The notes under the pieces: model-generated | Told to the model about the DNA's origin: nothing | Seen by the model: only the letters and a program-made list of their open reading frames with translations | The model's database searches: none | DNA from: Pseudomonas viridiflava | GTDB taxonomy: Bacteria; Pseudomonadota; Gammaproteobacteria; Pseudomonadales; Pseudomonadaceae | Reading direction: 5' to 3' | Length of the DNA stretch: 64,000 nt | Assembly (NCBI RefSeq): GCF_900583165.1 | Contig: NZ_UTKY01000083.1 | Span: 25,584 to 89,583 of the forward strand | In this document: positions 27,423 through 37,193 of the stretch, in pieces | Numbering within the stretch: position 1 is the first letter of the stretch | How the letters are laid out: the number at the start of each line of letters is the position of its first letter | Made by a program: the position numbers and the translations under genes

Positions 27423-27519
27423 GCAAGAGGCCTTAAAAGCAGAGGACAGCAGATGCGAGTCAGTCTAGGCCATGAGGTGGGCACTAGGCCAGACATGTGT
27501 CTGGCCATGCTCCGGGGTG

Positions 27520-28332
27520 TCAGTCAGCGGTGGGCGCTGGCTGGATAGCCAATTGGTCGGCCAGGCGCACGAATGCGGCCAAGTCCAATTGCTCGGGGCG
27601 CAGGCTGCCGTCGACGCCGGCGGCTTCGATTTCAGCGTTGCTCAGCAGCGCCTTAAGGGTGTTGCGCAAGGTCTTGCGGCGCTGATTGAAGGCTTCGCGC
27701 ACGACGCGCTCCAGCAACTTGTGGTCCTTGGCCGGGTGCGGCAGTACGGCGTGGGGCACCAGGCGCACGATGGCCGAGTCGACCTTCGGCGGCGGGTTGA
27801 ACGCACCAGGGCCGACGTTGAACAGATGTTCTACACGGCAGTGGTACTGAACCATGATCGACAGACGGCCCCAATCACCACCGCCAGGGCCTGCGGCCAG
27901 GCGTTCGACCACTTCCTTTTGCAGCATGAAGTGCATGTCGCGGATGATCCCGGCGTTGTTCAGCAGGTGAAAAATCAGCGGTGTGGAGATGTTGTACGGC
28001 AGGTTACCCACCACCCGCAGGCTGTTAGGCGCGGCGTTGAGGCTATTGAAGTCAAACTTCAGCGCATCGCCCTGATGCAGGTTGAAGTTGGGCTTGCCGG
28101 CGAACTGCTGGTTGAGGATAGGGATCAGGTCTTTGTCCAGTTCCACCACGTCCAGTTGTCCGCCGCAGGCCAGCAGGCCTTGGGTCAGTGCGCCCTGGCC
28201 CGGGCCGATTTCAAGCAGGCGGTCTTCGGGCTTGGCGTGGATGGAGCGCAGGATGCGGTCGATCACGCCCGCATCGTGCAGGAAGTTTTGGCCGAAACGC
28301 TTGCGCGCCCGGTGTTGGTAATGCTCGGTCAT
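27520..28332 (-). CDS. rsmA: 16S rRNA adenine(1518/1519) dimethyltransferase RsmA
   Basis: 270 residues. The start HRARKRFGQNFLHDAGVI, the SAM motif EIGPGQGALTQGLL, and the catalytic NLPYNISTPLIFHLL (NLPY) identify KsgA/RsmA, which dimethylates two adjacent adenines near the 3' end of 16S rRNA. Loss gives kasugamycin resistance. The start overlaps the pdxA stop (ATGA). Confidence 0.97.
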   Translation of the reverse strand: MTEHYQHRARKRFGQNFLHDAGVIDRILRSIHAKPEDRLLEIGPGQGALTQGLLACGGQLDVVELDKDLIPILNQQFAGKPNFNLHQGDALKFDFNSLNAAPNSLRVVGNLPYNISTPLIFHLLNNAGIIRDMHFMLQKEVVERLAAGPGGGDWGRLSIMVQYHCRVEHLFNVGPGAFNPPPKVDSAIVRLVPHAVLPHPAKDHKLLERVVREAFNQRRKTLRNTLKALLSNAEIEAAGVDGSLRPEQLDLAAFVRLADQLAIQPAPTAD

Positions 28333-29318
28333 ATACGGGTCTCGGCCATCTGATAGGCGGTTTCCAGGGCCACGTGCAGGCTGCCGGTATCGATCTTGCC
28401 GCTGCCCGCGAGGTCCAGGGCAGTGCCATGGTCGACGGAGGTACGGATGATCGGCAGGCCCAGTGTCACGTTGACGGCGGCGCCGAAGCCTTTGTATTTA
28501 AGCACCGGCAGCCCCTGGTCGTGGTACATCGCCAGCACTGCGTCGCAGTGCTCCAGATATTTGGGGGTAAACAGAGTGTCTGCAGGCAACGGGCCACGCA
28601 GGTCCATGCCTTCTTGGCGCAGACGCTCCAGGGTTGGTTCAATGATGTCGATTTCTTCATGGCCCAAATGGCCGCTTTCACCGGCGTGGGGGTTGAGCCC
28701 ACAGACCAGGATGCGCGGTTGGGCGATGCCGAATTTCTGTTGCAGGTCAGCATGCAGGATGCGCGTGACGCGTTCCAACCGCTCGACGGTAATGGCATCG
28801 GCAATCTCACGCAGTGGCAGGTGCGTGGTCACCAGGGCGACGCGCAGGCCACGGGTGGCCAACATCATCACGACTTGTTCGGTATGCGTCAGTTCGGCAA
28901 GGAACTCGGTATGCCCGGAAAAGGCGATGCCGGATTCGTTGATCACGCCCTTGTGCACCGGGGCGGTAATCATGCCGGCGAAATCGCCGTCGATACAGCC
29001 TTGCCCGGCGCGGGTCAGGGTTTGCAGCACGAACGCCGCATTGGCTTTGTCCAGTTGCCCGGCAACCACCTTGGCCTGCAGTGGGGTATCCCACACGTAC
29101 AGGCTGCCGGCAGGGGCGGGCAGGTCAGGCCAGTTGCCTGGTGACACATCCAGCAAGCTGACAGCCACGCCCAGTTGCGCGGCCCGCTCAAGGAGCAGGT
29201 CGCGGCTGGTAATGGCGATCAGGGGGTGTGGCTGGGCGTGCGAGGCGAGCAGCAAGCACAGGTCTGGACCAATGCCGGCCGGCTCGCCGGGTGTTACCGC
29301 GAAACGCTGGGGTTTCAC
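28329..29318 (-). CDS. pdxA: 4-hydroxythreonine-4-phosphate dehydrogenase PdxA
   Basis: 329 residues starting at a GTG that overlaps the surA stop (GTGA). RFAVTPGEPAGIGPDL, TAPVHKGVINESG and CGLNPHAGESGHLG are PdxA signatures; the histidines bind the divalent metal. It oxidises 4-phosphohydroxy-threonine in the pyridoxal phosphate pathway. It sits between surA and rsmA. Confidence 0.97.
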   Translation of the reverse strand: MKPQRFAVTPGEPAGIGPDLCLLLASHAQPHPLIAITSRDLLLERAAQLGVAVSLLDVSPGNWPDLPAPAGSLYVWDTPLQAKVVAGQLDKANAAFVLQTLTRAGQGCIDGDFAGMITAPVHKGVINESGIAFSGHTEFLAELTHTEQVVMMLATRGLRVALVTTHLPLREIADAITVERLERVTRILHADLQQKFGIAQPRILVCGLNPHAGESGHLGHEEIDIIEPTLERLRQEGMDLRGPLPADTLFTPKYLEHCDAVLAMYHDQGLPVLKYKGFGAAVNVTLGLPIIRTSVDHGTALDLAGSGKIDTGSLHVALETAYQMAETRI

Positions 29319-30655
29319 TGAGTTGCCTGGTCGGTGCCTGTTTGCTCGGCGCCTGGCAGCTTGTTCTCTACGTAGGCTTCGTCACGGATCTGACGCAGCC
29401 AGGTTTGCAGCTCTTCGTCGTATTTGCGGTTACGCAGTACGTTCAGTGCTTGTTGCTCGCGGGCCTGACTGGTGTTGTCGGTGGCGCGACGGCCAAGGAC
29501 TTCCAGCACATGCCAGCCATATTGGGTTTTGAACGGCTTGGACAGAACACCTTGCGGGGTTTTGGCCATCACGTCCTGGAACTCTGGTACCAGTGCCTTC
29601 GGGTCGATCCAGTTCAGGTCGCCGCCATTGAGGGCAGAACCCGGGTCTTCCGAGAAGCTTTTGGCCAGGGTGGCGAAGTCTTCACCGCTTTCGATGCGGT
29701 CATAGATCTTCTGGGCCAGTTCCTTGGTTTGGGCTTCGGTGCGAATTTCGCTTGGTTTGACCAGGATATGACGAACATGTACTTCGTCTTTCAGCGAGGT
29801 CTCGCCACCGCGACGCTCCAGCAACTTCAGGATGATGAAACCACCTGGAGTACGGGCTGGCTGGGTGATGCCGCCGACTTCCATGGCGCTCAGCTCACGG
29901 TCGAACGGAGGTGGCAATTGAGCGGCTTTACGCCAGCCCATGTCGCCGCCTTCGAGGGCGTTGTCACTGCCCGATACCGCGATAGCGGTCTGGGCAAAGT
30001 CAGCGCCGGCCTTGAGGCGATCGTAGACAGCCTGTGTTTTCGCTGCGGCTGCATTGAGCTGCTCGGAGTTGGCGCTGTCCGGGGTAGGGATCAGGATATT
30101 GGCCAGGTGCAGTTCTTCGGAAAGCTGCATCTTGCCCAGGTCCGAAGCCAGGAAGTTCTTCACTTCCTGCTCGGACACCTGAACCCGCTCGGCCACACGG
30201 CGCTGACGCACACGGCTGATGATCATTTCACGGCGGATCTGGTCACGGGCGTCCTCATAGGACAAACCGTCGTGAGCCAGGGCTGCACGGAACTGATCAA
30301 TGCTCATGTTATTGCGCTGGGCAATGGTACCCACGGCCTGGTTCAGTTCTTCGTCCGAAATACGGATGCCGGAACGATCACCAATCTGCAGCTGCAGGTT
30401 CTCGACGATCAGACGCTCCAGAACCTGTTGGTCCAGCACGCTGGTGGGTGGCACGCCACCGCCACGCTTGGCGATGGTTTGCTGGACTTCCTTGACGCGT
30501 TGGTCCAGTTGGCTCTGCATGATCACGTCGTTATCGACGATGGCCACTACCTTATCCAGTTCTTGAACCGCAGCGTGCGCCGATGCGGTACCCAGGAACA
30601 GTGCGCCCAGCACTAGCGGGCGCAGACACTCAGAAAGCTTGGTCTTCACGTTCAC
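29315..30655 (-). CDS. surA: Periplasmic chaperone and peptidyl-prolyl isomerase SurA
   Basis: About 446 residues from GTG at base 30655, chosen because GAAGG lies six bases upstream; a TTG four codons earlier and a second GTG two codons later are alternatives. A signal peptide ends near AHA-AVQ. The SurA N-terminal domain (LDKVVAIVDNDVIMQSQLDQRV) is followed by two parvulin domains (about 185-285 and 295-395). It escorts outer-membrane proteins, including LptD, to the Bam machine. The start overlaps the lptD coding end by 26 bases, so translation is coupled. Confidence 0.95.
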   Translation of the reverse strand: MNVKTKLSECLRPLVLGALFLGTASAHAAVQELDKVVAIVDNDVIMQSQLDQRVKEVQQTIAKRGGGVPPTSVLDQQVLERLIVENLQLQIGDRSGIRISDEELNQAVGTIAQRNNMSIDQFRAALAHDGLSYEDARDQIRREMIISRVRQRRVAERVQVSEQEVKNFLASDLGKMQLSEELHLANILIPTPDSANSEQLNAAAAKTQAVYDRLKAGADFAQTAIAVSGSDNALEGGDMGWRKAAQLPPPFDRELSAMEVGGITQPARTPGGFIILKLLERRGGETSLKDEVHVRHILVKPSEIRTEAQTKELAQKIYDRIESGEDFATLAKSFSEDPGSALNGGDLNWIDPKALVPEFQDVMAKTPQGVLSKPFKTQYGWHVLEVLGRRATDNTSQAREQQALNVLRNRKYDEELQTWLRQIRDEAYVENKLPGAEQTGTDQATQ

Positions 30656-33410
30656 GATAACCTTCAATGCCTTTGTCGAGGAAGCTCTCTACCTTGGCGC
30701 CGGTCAGGCCGCCGAGTCCTTTGAGGACGATCTGCAGGAAGAGCCCGTGGTCACCCTTTTCGTTAAGCGGGGCGATCTGGCTGTATTCGTCGTTGGAAAC
30801 CCAGTAACGGTTGATGACGCGCAGTTTCCAGCAGCAGTTGTCGTACTCGAAACCACCAAAGGCTTCCAGGGTACGGTTGCGTGCGTAGTCATACTGCCAG
30901 CGGGTGATCAGGTTCCACTGAGGAACGATCGGCCACATCATCGAGAAGTCGTGCTGCTGGATTTTGTAGTAATCCTTCACGTAGTTATCTGCACCAGGCG
31001 TGCCATAGTCGCCACCGAACTGCCATTTGCCGGTGAGCTGGTTGTAGACAACCTGGTCGTTACGATAGCGATAGCCAACGTTGATGATCTTGTTCGGGTT
31101 GTCTTCCGGCTGGTAGTGAAGCATTGCGCTGCCGGAACGAGGGCTGTGTTCCTCGGTGTCCCAGTTGTAGTCGGCAGTGGCGCGCCAGTCGCGGTTGAAG
31201 CGGAACTCGTAGTCCAGGGCGACAGGTGAAACATCCGACTGTGCATCTGCACGGTCAGCGGCCAGTACACCCGGCAGTTGCACTTCACGATCCTTGAAGT
31301 ACACCGCCTGGCCCACGGCCACGCGCTGACGCTCGAAGCCGTTTTCTTCGATCCAGCGGCTGGTCACGCCCAGGGACAGCTTGTTTTCGTCGCCGATACG
31401 GTCGGAACCGCTGAAGCGGTTGTCGCGGAACAACGATGCGTAGCTGAACGAGTATTCGCTGGTATCGAAGACCGGGAGATCGCTCTGGTCCTTGTCCGGC
31501 ACGTACAGGTAGAACGCACGCGGCTCAAGGGTCTGGCGATAGTTGGTGCCGAACCAGTTGGTATCACGGTCGAAATACAGGCCGCTGTCTACGCTGGCGA
31601 CAGGCACACCGCGATCTTGCGAGCTCTTGAACTTCTGATCATTGGCGATCATGTAGTTTTTACCTACAGCGTCAAGATCAAGATCGTACTTGGTGTAAAC
31701 GTACTTGAGCTTCGGCGTGACAAAACCGTAGGTCCAGTTCATCGGGTAGTCGACAGCAGGCGCCAGATTCAGGCGAGTACCGTTTGCACGGGTCAGGCCT
31801 CTGACGTTGGTATCCAGGCGAGCGGTTGGCACACCGTCCTGATCCGTGAAAGTGCCGGTTTCCAGGTCGCGCTCGAAACGTACAGCTTCGGTCTCGTAGC
31901 TGAAATTCAAGCCACCTGGATGGAACGGCAGCTGACCATTGAAGGTGATCTGCGGCAATCGGTCATAAGGTGTGATCTGGGAAATCGTCGCCAGCTGGTA
32001 CGCCTGCAGATTCAGGCGTGCCTGGTACGAATCACCCCGATACGTCACAGCGCCTTGCTGGTTCAGGTAAGTCCGGCTCTCGACACCTTCCTGATAGGAG
32101 GTGAGGTCCTGGAAGTAATACGGGTCGCTGATGCGCGTGTAGTCGACCTTGGTAGACAGGCGCGAATCAAGCCCGCCGCTATGCTGCCAGTTGAGCATGT
32201 AGCGGGTTTTTTCGTAGTCGGTCTGCAGCTTGCGCTCGTCGTTGTCGTCGTTCAGGTACGCACCGCCGAACTGGCCTTCGCTGGACTTGGTGAGGTAGCG
32301 GAATTCGCCTTCCATCAACATGCCGCGCTTGGTCATGTATTGCGGGTACAACGTGGCGTCGTAGTTCGGTGCCAGGTTGAAGTAGTACGGCGTTACCAAC
32401 GTGAAGCCGGTTTCGCTGGCAGAGCTGAAACTCGGCGGCAGGAAGCCAGACTGGCGACGGTCGTCGATCGGGAAATAGATGTAAGGGGTGTACAGGATCG
32501 GAATGTTCTTGATCCGCAACGTCGCGTTGGTGGCGGTACCGAAACCGGTGGCCGGGTTCAACGTGATGTTGTTGCCCTTGAGCTGCCAGGCGTTGCTGTC
32601 TGGCTCGCAGGTGGTGTACGTGCCGTCCTTGAGACGGATGATCGCGTTTTCGGCCCGCTTGGCGTAAAGCGCGTTACCGCGGATGCGCGATTTGTGCAGA
32701 ACGTATTCGGCGTTGTCGATTTCTGCTGCGCCGGTGTCCAACTGAACCTGGGCGTGATCGCCGACGATCAGGGCGCCGTTGTCGCGCATACGGACGTTGC
32801 CGTTCAGCTCGCCACGGTTTTCGGCCTGGTACAGGCTCGCTTCTTCGGCTTCAAGCTGCATACTGCCCTGGCGCATGACGACGTCACCGGCCAGGGTTGC
32901 GACTTGTTGCTCTTGCTCGTAACGAGAGGCCTTGGCGCCGATGAAGGTCGGCGCGTCGCTCTTGTTCGTCTTGTCATTCATGCCAGGACGCGTCGGCTCG
33001 ATGTACGCACCGCCGCAATACGGGCCGGTTTCAGCCAGTTGGGCAGCGGTCAGCTTGTCGCGAGGTACCCAGTCAAGGTGGCTGTAGTCGGCACTGCGCG
33101 AACGCAGGCCACGGCCCTTGGAATCGGTAACCAGCGCGGTCTGCGGCACGGCCTCGGCTTTGCCGCCAGTGGCAGCGGCTTGCGCCGTGTCATTGGCTGA
33201 GCTGACGGCAGCACCGTCATGCACTGGGCGCGGTGGCAACGGGGCGGCGGCGGTTTTCGGCGCGCAATCCCAGGCACCCGAAGCAGAGACTGAGCAGTCA
33301 TACTGTTCCGCGGCGACCACGAATGAAGTGGCGAAAGGTTGCATGGCCAGCAGACTGCCGGTTACCAGCAACGGAAATTTTCTACGAAACGCGGGGGATT
33401 TCAATGCCAT
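30630..33410 (-). CDS. lptD: LPS-assembly outer-membrane protein LptD
   Basis: 926 residues from ATG at base 33410 (MALKSPAFRRKFPLLV), followed by a signal peptide ending near VVAA. An upstream open stretch of 67 codons lacks similarity and is not used. An LptA-like jellyroll (about 150-330) precedes a large beta-barrel. Cysteines in CSVSASGAWDC near the start, one in TCEPDS and a tandem pair in NCCWKL near the end match the disulfide pattern LptD needs. It inserts LPS into the outer leaflet with LptE. First gene of the lptD-surA-pdxA-rsmA-apaG-apaH operon, divergent from amgK. Confidence 0.97.
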   Translation of the reverse strand: MALKSPAFRRKFPLLVTGSLLAMQPFATSFVVAAEQYDCSVSASGAWDCAPKTAAAPLPPRPVHDGAAVSSANDTAQAAATGGKAEAVPQTALVTDSKGRGLRSRSADYSHLDWVPRDKLTAAQLAETGPYCGGAYIEPTRPGMNDKTNKSDAPTFIGAKASRYEQEQQVATLAGDVVMRQGSMQLEAEEASLYQAENRGELNGNVRMRDNGALIVGDHAQVQLDTGAAEIDNAEYVLHKSRIRGNALYAKRAENAIIRLKDGTYTTCEPDSNAWQLKGNNITLNPATGFGTATNATLRIKNIPILYTPYIYFPIDDRRQSGFLPPSFSSASETGFTLVTPYYFNLAPNYDATLYPQYMTKRGMLMEGEFRYLTKSSEGQFGGAYLNDDNDERKLQTDYEKTRYMLNWQHSGGLDSRLSTKVDYTRISDPYYFQDLTSYQEGVESRTYLNQQGAVTYRGDSYQARLNLQAYQLATISQITPYDRLPQITFNGQLPFHPGGLNFSYETEAVRFERDLETGTFTDQDGVPTARLDTNVRGLTRANGTRLNLAPAVDYPMNWTYGFVTPKLKYVYTKYDLDLDAVGKNYMIANDQKFKSSQDRGVPVASVDSGLYFDRDTNWFGTNYRQTLEPRAFYLYVPDKDQSDLPVFDTSEYSFSYASLFRDNRFSGSDRIGDENKLSLGVTSRWIEENGFERQRVAVGQAVYFKDREVQLPGVLAADRADAQSDVSPVALDYEFRFNRDWRATADYNWDTEEHSPRSGSAMLHYQPEDNPNKIINVGYRYRNDQVVYNQLTGKWQFGGDYGTPGADNYVKDYYKIQQHDFSMMWPIVPQWNLITRWQYDYARNRTLEAFGGFEYDNCCWKLRVINRYWVSNDEYSQIAPLNEKGDHGLFLQIVLKGLGGLTGAKVESFLDKGIEGYREREDQAF

Positions 33411-33540
33411 CTTATTAGTCCGGGCTTCCTGCGTGCCATCTGCCCGCGGTGTGGGCCGCACGACTCTCGATGGTCTGAAAAAGATGCGTGATAATAAAGC
33501 ATGACCCGCTTGACGGCTAGGGCCGTCGGAGACCCTTGTA

Positions 33541-34566
33541 ATGCCCGACCAAGATCTACGTTTACAACAGCTGGAAGTCTGGCTGGATGAGCAGTTGCCG
33601 ATCCTTTTCAACGCTCAAGACTGGGGTGCCGTACCCCCGGCCACATTGACTGCGGCCAGCAGCGACGCGAGTTTCAGGCGCTACTTCCGTTGGGAAGGCG
33701 GTGGCCATACTTTCGTGGTGATGGACGCTCCACCCCCCCAGGAAAACTGCAAACCCTTCGTCGATATCGCTCATTTGCTGGCGAAGTCGGGCATAAATGT
33801 GCCAAAAATTTATGCAGAAGATTTGCCTCGCGGCTTTCTTTTGCTTAATGACCTGGGCAGAAAAACTTATCTGGACGTCATCGACGAGCAAAACGCCGAT
33901 CAATTGTTCGCCGATGCCATCGACGCGTTGCTGGCTTTCCAGCAGTTGCCGATGGACGCGCCGCTGCCCAGTTACGACGTGGCGTTGCTGCGCCGCGAGC
34001 TGGAGCTGTTTCCGGAGTGGTACGTGCGTCGGCACCTGGGCATCGAGTTTGATACCCGCCAGCAAGCCCTCTGGCAGCGTGCCAGTGATTTGCTGATCGA
34101 CAGCGCCCTGGCACAACCCAAAGTCTTGGTGCACCGCGACTACATGCCGCGCAACCTGATGATCAGCGCACCGAACCCCGGCGTGCTGGACTTCCAGGAT
34201 GCGGTCTACGGCCCGGTGACCTACGACATCACCTGCCTGTTCAAGGACGCGTTCCTAAGCTGGCCTCAAGCCCGCGTTCGCGACTGGCAGCGGGGCTATT
34301 GGGAGCGTGCAGGTCAGGCTGGCATCCCGGTGCAGGCCGACTTCGAAGACTTTCTGCAAGCCAGCGACCTAATGGGCGTGCAACGTCACCTCAAAGTCAT
34401 CGGCATCTTTGCGCGCATTTGCCATCGCGACGGTAAGCCGCGCTACCTGGCCGACGTGCCGCGTTTCTTTGCTTATATAGAAGCGGTACTGGCGGATCGC
34501 CCTGAGCTGAGCGACCTGGCTGAACTGTTCAGCAGCCTGCGCCAACCCGCCGAGGCAACCGTATGA
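33541..34566 (+). CDS. amgK: N-acetylmuramate/N-acetylglucosamine kinase AmgK
   Basis: 341 residues of the aminoglycoside-phosphotransferase fold. The catalytic loop is LVHRDYMPRNLM and the metal site is VLDFQDAVYGPVTYD. With murU directly downstream (ATGA overlap) this is the cell-wall recycling kinase AmgK, which phosphorylates MurNAc at C1. The AmgK-MurU route bypasses de novo UDP-MurNAc synthesis and underlies intrinsic fosfomycin tolerance in Pseudomonas. It diverges from lptD across 130 bases. Confidence 0.92.
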   Translation: MPDQDLRLQQLEVWLDEQLPILFNAQDWGAVPPATLTAASSDASFRRYFRWEGGGHTFVVMDAPPPQENCKPFVDIAHLLAKSGINVPKIYAEDLPRGFLLLNDLGRKTYLDVIDEQNADQLFADAIDALLAFQQLPMDAPLPSYDVALLRRELELFPEWYVRRHLGIEFDTRQQALWQRASDLLIDSALAQPKVLVHRDYMPRNLMISAPNPGVLDFQDAVYGPVTYDITCLFKDAFLSWPQARVRDWQRGYWERAGQAGIPVQADFEDFLQASDLMGVQRHLKVIGIFARICHRDGKPRYLADVPRFFAYIEAVLADRPELSDLAELFSSLRQPAEATV

Positions 34567-35237
34567 AGGCCATGATCCTGGCTGCCGGCAAAGGCGAGCG
34601 CATGCGTCCGCTCACCTTGCACACGCCCAAGCCGCTGGTGCAGGCCGGCGGCAAGCGCTTGATCGAGTATCACCTGGAGGCACTGGCCAAGGCCGGTTTC
34701 ACCGACATTGTGATCAACCATGCCTGGCTCGGTCAGCAGATCGAAAGTTACTTGGGGGACGGCGCGCAGTTCGGCCTGCGCATCCGCTACTCGCCGGAAG
34801 GTGAGCCGCTGGAAACCGGCGGCGGGATTTTCCAGGCCTTGCCGTTGCTGGGAGATGAGCCGTTCCTGGTGGTCAATGGCGATATCTGGACCGACTACGA
34901 CTTCACCCAGCTCAAGCGCCCGTTGCCGGGGTTGGCCCATTTGGTGATGGTCGACAACCCGGCGCATCACCCTTCAGGCGGTGATTTCTACCTTGATCAG
35001 GGTTTGCTTCATGATGCGGCCGCCGGTGCCGATAACCTGACCTTCAGTGGCATATCAGTGCTCGACCCCAAACTGTTCGCGGGTTGCAGCGCGGGTGCCT
35101 TCAAGCTGGCGCCGTTGCTACGGGCGGCCATGGCTAACGATTTGGTGACGGGGGAGCACATGGCAGGACGCTGGATCGATGTCGGCACGCTGGAGCGCCT
35201 GGCGCAAGTCGAAACCCTGCTGACAGCGGGGCAGTAA
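34563..35237 (+). CDS. murU: N-acetylmuramate alpha-1-phosphate uridylyltransferase MurU
   Basis: 224 residues of the nucleotidyltransferase fold: KAMILAAGKGERMRPLT binds nucleotide, TPKPLVQAGGKRLI carries the catalytic Lys, and NGDIWTDYDF holds the metal Asp. It converts MurNAc-1-phosphate and UTP to UDP-MurNAc. Its length, short for a sugar-phosphate nucleotidyltransferase, and its coupling to amgK identify MurU rather than a mannose or glucose enzyme. Confidence 0.93.
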   Translation: MKAMILAAGKGERMRPLTLHTPKPLVQAGGKRLIEYHLEALAKAGFTDIVINHAWLGQQIESYLGDGAQFGLRIRYSPEGEPLETGGGIFQALPLLGDEPFLVVNGDIWTDYDFTQLKRPLPGLAHLVMVDNPAHHPSGGDFYLDQGLLHDAAAGADNLTFSGISVLDPKLFAGCSAGAFKLAPLLRAAMANDLVTGEHMAGRWIDVGTLERLAQVETLLTAGQ

Positions 35238-35238
35238 C

Positions 35239-36006
35239 ATGTTGTGGCCAGGGACGCTGATCGGCGCCGGGGCTGGCTTTGCCATTGCCAGCATCCCGGG
35301 GGCCTTGTTGGGTGCATTGCTGGGGCAAGCGCTGGATCGTCGCCTGCAACTGCACAGCTGGGCGCAACTGCGTGAGCGTCTGGGCGGGCGCCCGGCGTTG
35401 CGCAATGACGAGTTGTTGTTTGTGTTGCTGGGGCGCCTGGCCAAGAGCAATGGCCGCGTGGTGGATGGGCACATCCAGCAGGCACGTCAAGAGATGCGCT
35501 CGCTGGACATGACCGAGCCGGCCCAGCGCCGTGCGATTGCGGCGTTCAATCGCGGCAAGTCTGGCTCTGACCGGGTGCGCAGTTATTTGCGTGTGCTCAA
35601 GTCCCAGCCTCATGCGGCGGAAGGTGTGTTGCGTGCGTGCTGGCGCATGGTGTGGGCGGACGGCAAGGCGGGTGACGCCGAGCGCGACCTGATTGACCTG
35701 TGGGGCAAGTGGCTGGGCTGGACGCCCCAACAGCTCAAGGCGCTGGCCGCAGACTTCACGCCGGAGCGCAAGCCGTTGGTCAGTCGAGGGGGCAGTTATC
35801 AGGACGCGTTGCGCTTGCTGGGCGTGACGGCCACGTCTGAACCTTCGGCGATCAAGCGGGCTTATCGGCGGTTGCTCAGCCGTCACCACCCGGACAAGGT
35901 GGCCGGCAGTGGGGCCAGCCCTGTGCAAGTGCGTGAGGCGACCGAACGTACGCGGGAGTTGCACAGTGCTTATGCGTTGATTCGTGAGCGTCGGGATTTC
36001 CGCTGA
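35239..36006 (+). CDS. djlA: DjlA-type membrane-anchored J-domain co-chaperone with TerB-like domain
   Basis: 255 residues. A glycine-rich N-terminal membrane segment (GTLIGAGAGFAIASIPGALLG) contains the GxxxG spacing seen in DjlA. A central TerB-like helical domain follows (about 50-170), and a C-terminal J domain (about 188-255) has the HPD triad in SRHHPDKVAG. It should stimulate DnaK at the inner membrane. One base separates it from the murU stop, so it is probably the third gene of that operon. A REPIN follows. Confidence 0.88.
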   Translation: MLWPGTLIGAGAGFAIASIPGALLGALLGQALDRRLQLHSWAQLRERLGGRPALRNDELLFVLLGRLAKSNGRVVDGHIQQARQEMRSLDMTEPAQRRAIAAFNRGKSGSDRVRSYLRVLKSQPHAAEGVLRACWRMVWADGKAGDAERDLIDLWGKWLGWTPQQLKALAADFTPERKPLVSRGGSYQDALRLLGVTATSEPSAIKRAYRRLLSRHHPDKVAGSGASPVQVREATERTRELHSAYALIRERRDFR

Positions 36007-36030
36007 CAGATTGGATATCCAAACCCAATC

Positions 36031-36126
36031 AAATGTGGGAGGGGGCTTGCCCCCGATGGCGGTGTGTCAGTCAACACATGTATCAACTGACAGATAGCTA
36101 TCGGGGGCAAGCCCCCTCCCACATTT
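36031..36126. repeat. REPIN between djlA and the DUF3530 gene
   Basis: Two REP arms in inverted orientation: ATGTGGGAGGGGGCTTGCCC at the left and the complementary GGCAAGCCCCCTCCCACAT at the right, about 45 bases apart. It lies between two convergent genes. Confidence 0.92.
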
Positions 36127-36141
36127 ACCCTGCGGTGTTTA

Positions 36142-37116
36142 TCAGTCTGTAACCGCCTGCGGGCTCAACCACCCACGAACCCTTCGATACAACTGCTCCT
36201 GCTCGGCCGCGCTGTTGCCAGGCACGGTCTTGAGCGACACCTGCTTATACCCCTCATTCTTCAACCGCTTGGCCGCCTGGCCCCGAGCCTGGGCGTTTTT
36301 GCGTGCCTGGGCATTGTCCTGGTAGAAGACATCGGCGGTCGGCAACTTCAACGCCGGCACCAATTGCTGCACATCTGGATGGCGACCGTTCGGGGTCTGC
36401 GCGGCAACCATGACCAGTTTCTGTACCTGGGACGGCTGCTTCTCTGTCAAATACCGCGCGGCCCACCAAGCGCCAGTGCCATGACCGACCAGCACCACGC
36501 TGCGTGCGCCCTGGGTTTGGGCAAAGGCCACGGCGGCGTCGATACGGTCGAAGATGCGCGACGCATCGGTCTTGTCTTGTTCGTCTGCGCCCGGCACCAC
36601 CGAAGGGTCAGTGCCCTCGGCTTCGGCGCTGGCGGCTTGCTCGATAGGTTTGTCAGCGGTGCTGGCTTCTTTGCTGCTGGTGTCGACGGTGGCCTTGGGT
36701 GCTTCCATCACGCGGGGCGGCAGGGTGTCTACGCTGACATCCGGGAGTGACAAGCTGAGGGTGCCCCAGTTGGCATCCGGCAATTTGTGTCGCAGTGGGC
36801 TGATTGCTTGCGGCCAGTCCGCGTTTTCGCCGTTGCCCGGTACGATAATCGCCACACCTTCGGGCTCGGCGCTGTTGGCCGGCTTCCATAGGGCGAGGAA
36901 TGAATCGCTGCCGGCCTGTAGCTGTTGCTGTTCTTGTTGTGGGATTTTGCGCTCCAGGGCACTGGCTTCTTCCTGGCTGCGTTCGGGCAAAGGCTGGCGT
37001 TCGACCGGTTTTTCGGCAGCCGGCGCCGGTGCGTCCTCGGCGTGTACAGAAAAGGCACTGGTAAACAGCAGCGACAGGCACAATGCTGGCAGTGCCGAGC
37101 GGTGAATAAAGGGCAT
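36142..37116 (-). CDS. DUF3530 family exported protein (alpha/beta-hydrolase-like)
   Basis: 324 residues with a signal peptide (cleavage near VHA-ED) and a Gln/Glu/Pro-rich linker (25-70). The folded part includes EGVAIIVPGNGENADWP and a nucleophile-elbow-like VLVGHGTGAWWAARYLTE, followed by LVMVAAQTPNGRHP. This is DUF3530, a family with an alpha/beta-hydrolase layout but no proven activity. It lies between the murU operon and agtS, and in P. aeruginosa I recall a DUF3530 gene in the same place. A periplasmic esterase or envelope function is possible. Confidence 0.85.
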   Translation of the reverse strand: MPFIHRSALPALCLSLLFTSAFSVHAEDAPAPAAEKPVERQPLPERSQEEASALERKIPQQEQQQLQAGSDSFLALWKPANSAEPEGVAIIVPGNGENADWPQAISPLRHKLPDANWGTLSLSLPDVSVDTLPPRVMEAPKATVDTSSKEASTADKPIEQAASAEAEGTDPSVVPGADEQDKTDASRIFDRIDAAVAFAQTQGARSVVLVGHGTGAWWAARYLTEKQPSQVQKLVMVAAQTPNGRHPDVQQLVPALKLPTADVFYQDNAQARKNAQARGQAAKRLKNEGYKQVSLKTVPGNSAAEQEQLYRRVRGWLSPQAVTD

Positions 37117-37193
37117 CGTTAATTCCCGGCCAGAAGAGATTCCAGCAGCCTAATGGGTTGGTCAGTATTTGTCAGTGATGTGAGACGTGGATC

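Noticed and set aside
31278..33200. 640-codon open frame on the plus strand opposite lptD
   Set aside because: Antisense of a well-supported gene; low-complexity valine/arginine-rich translation without any family resemblance.
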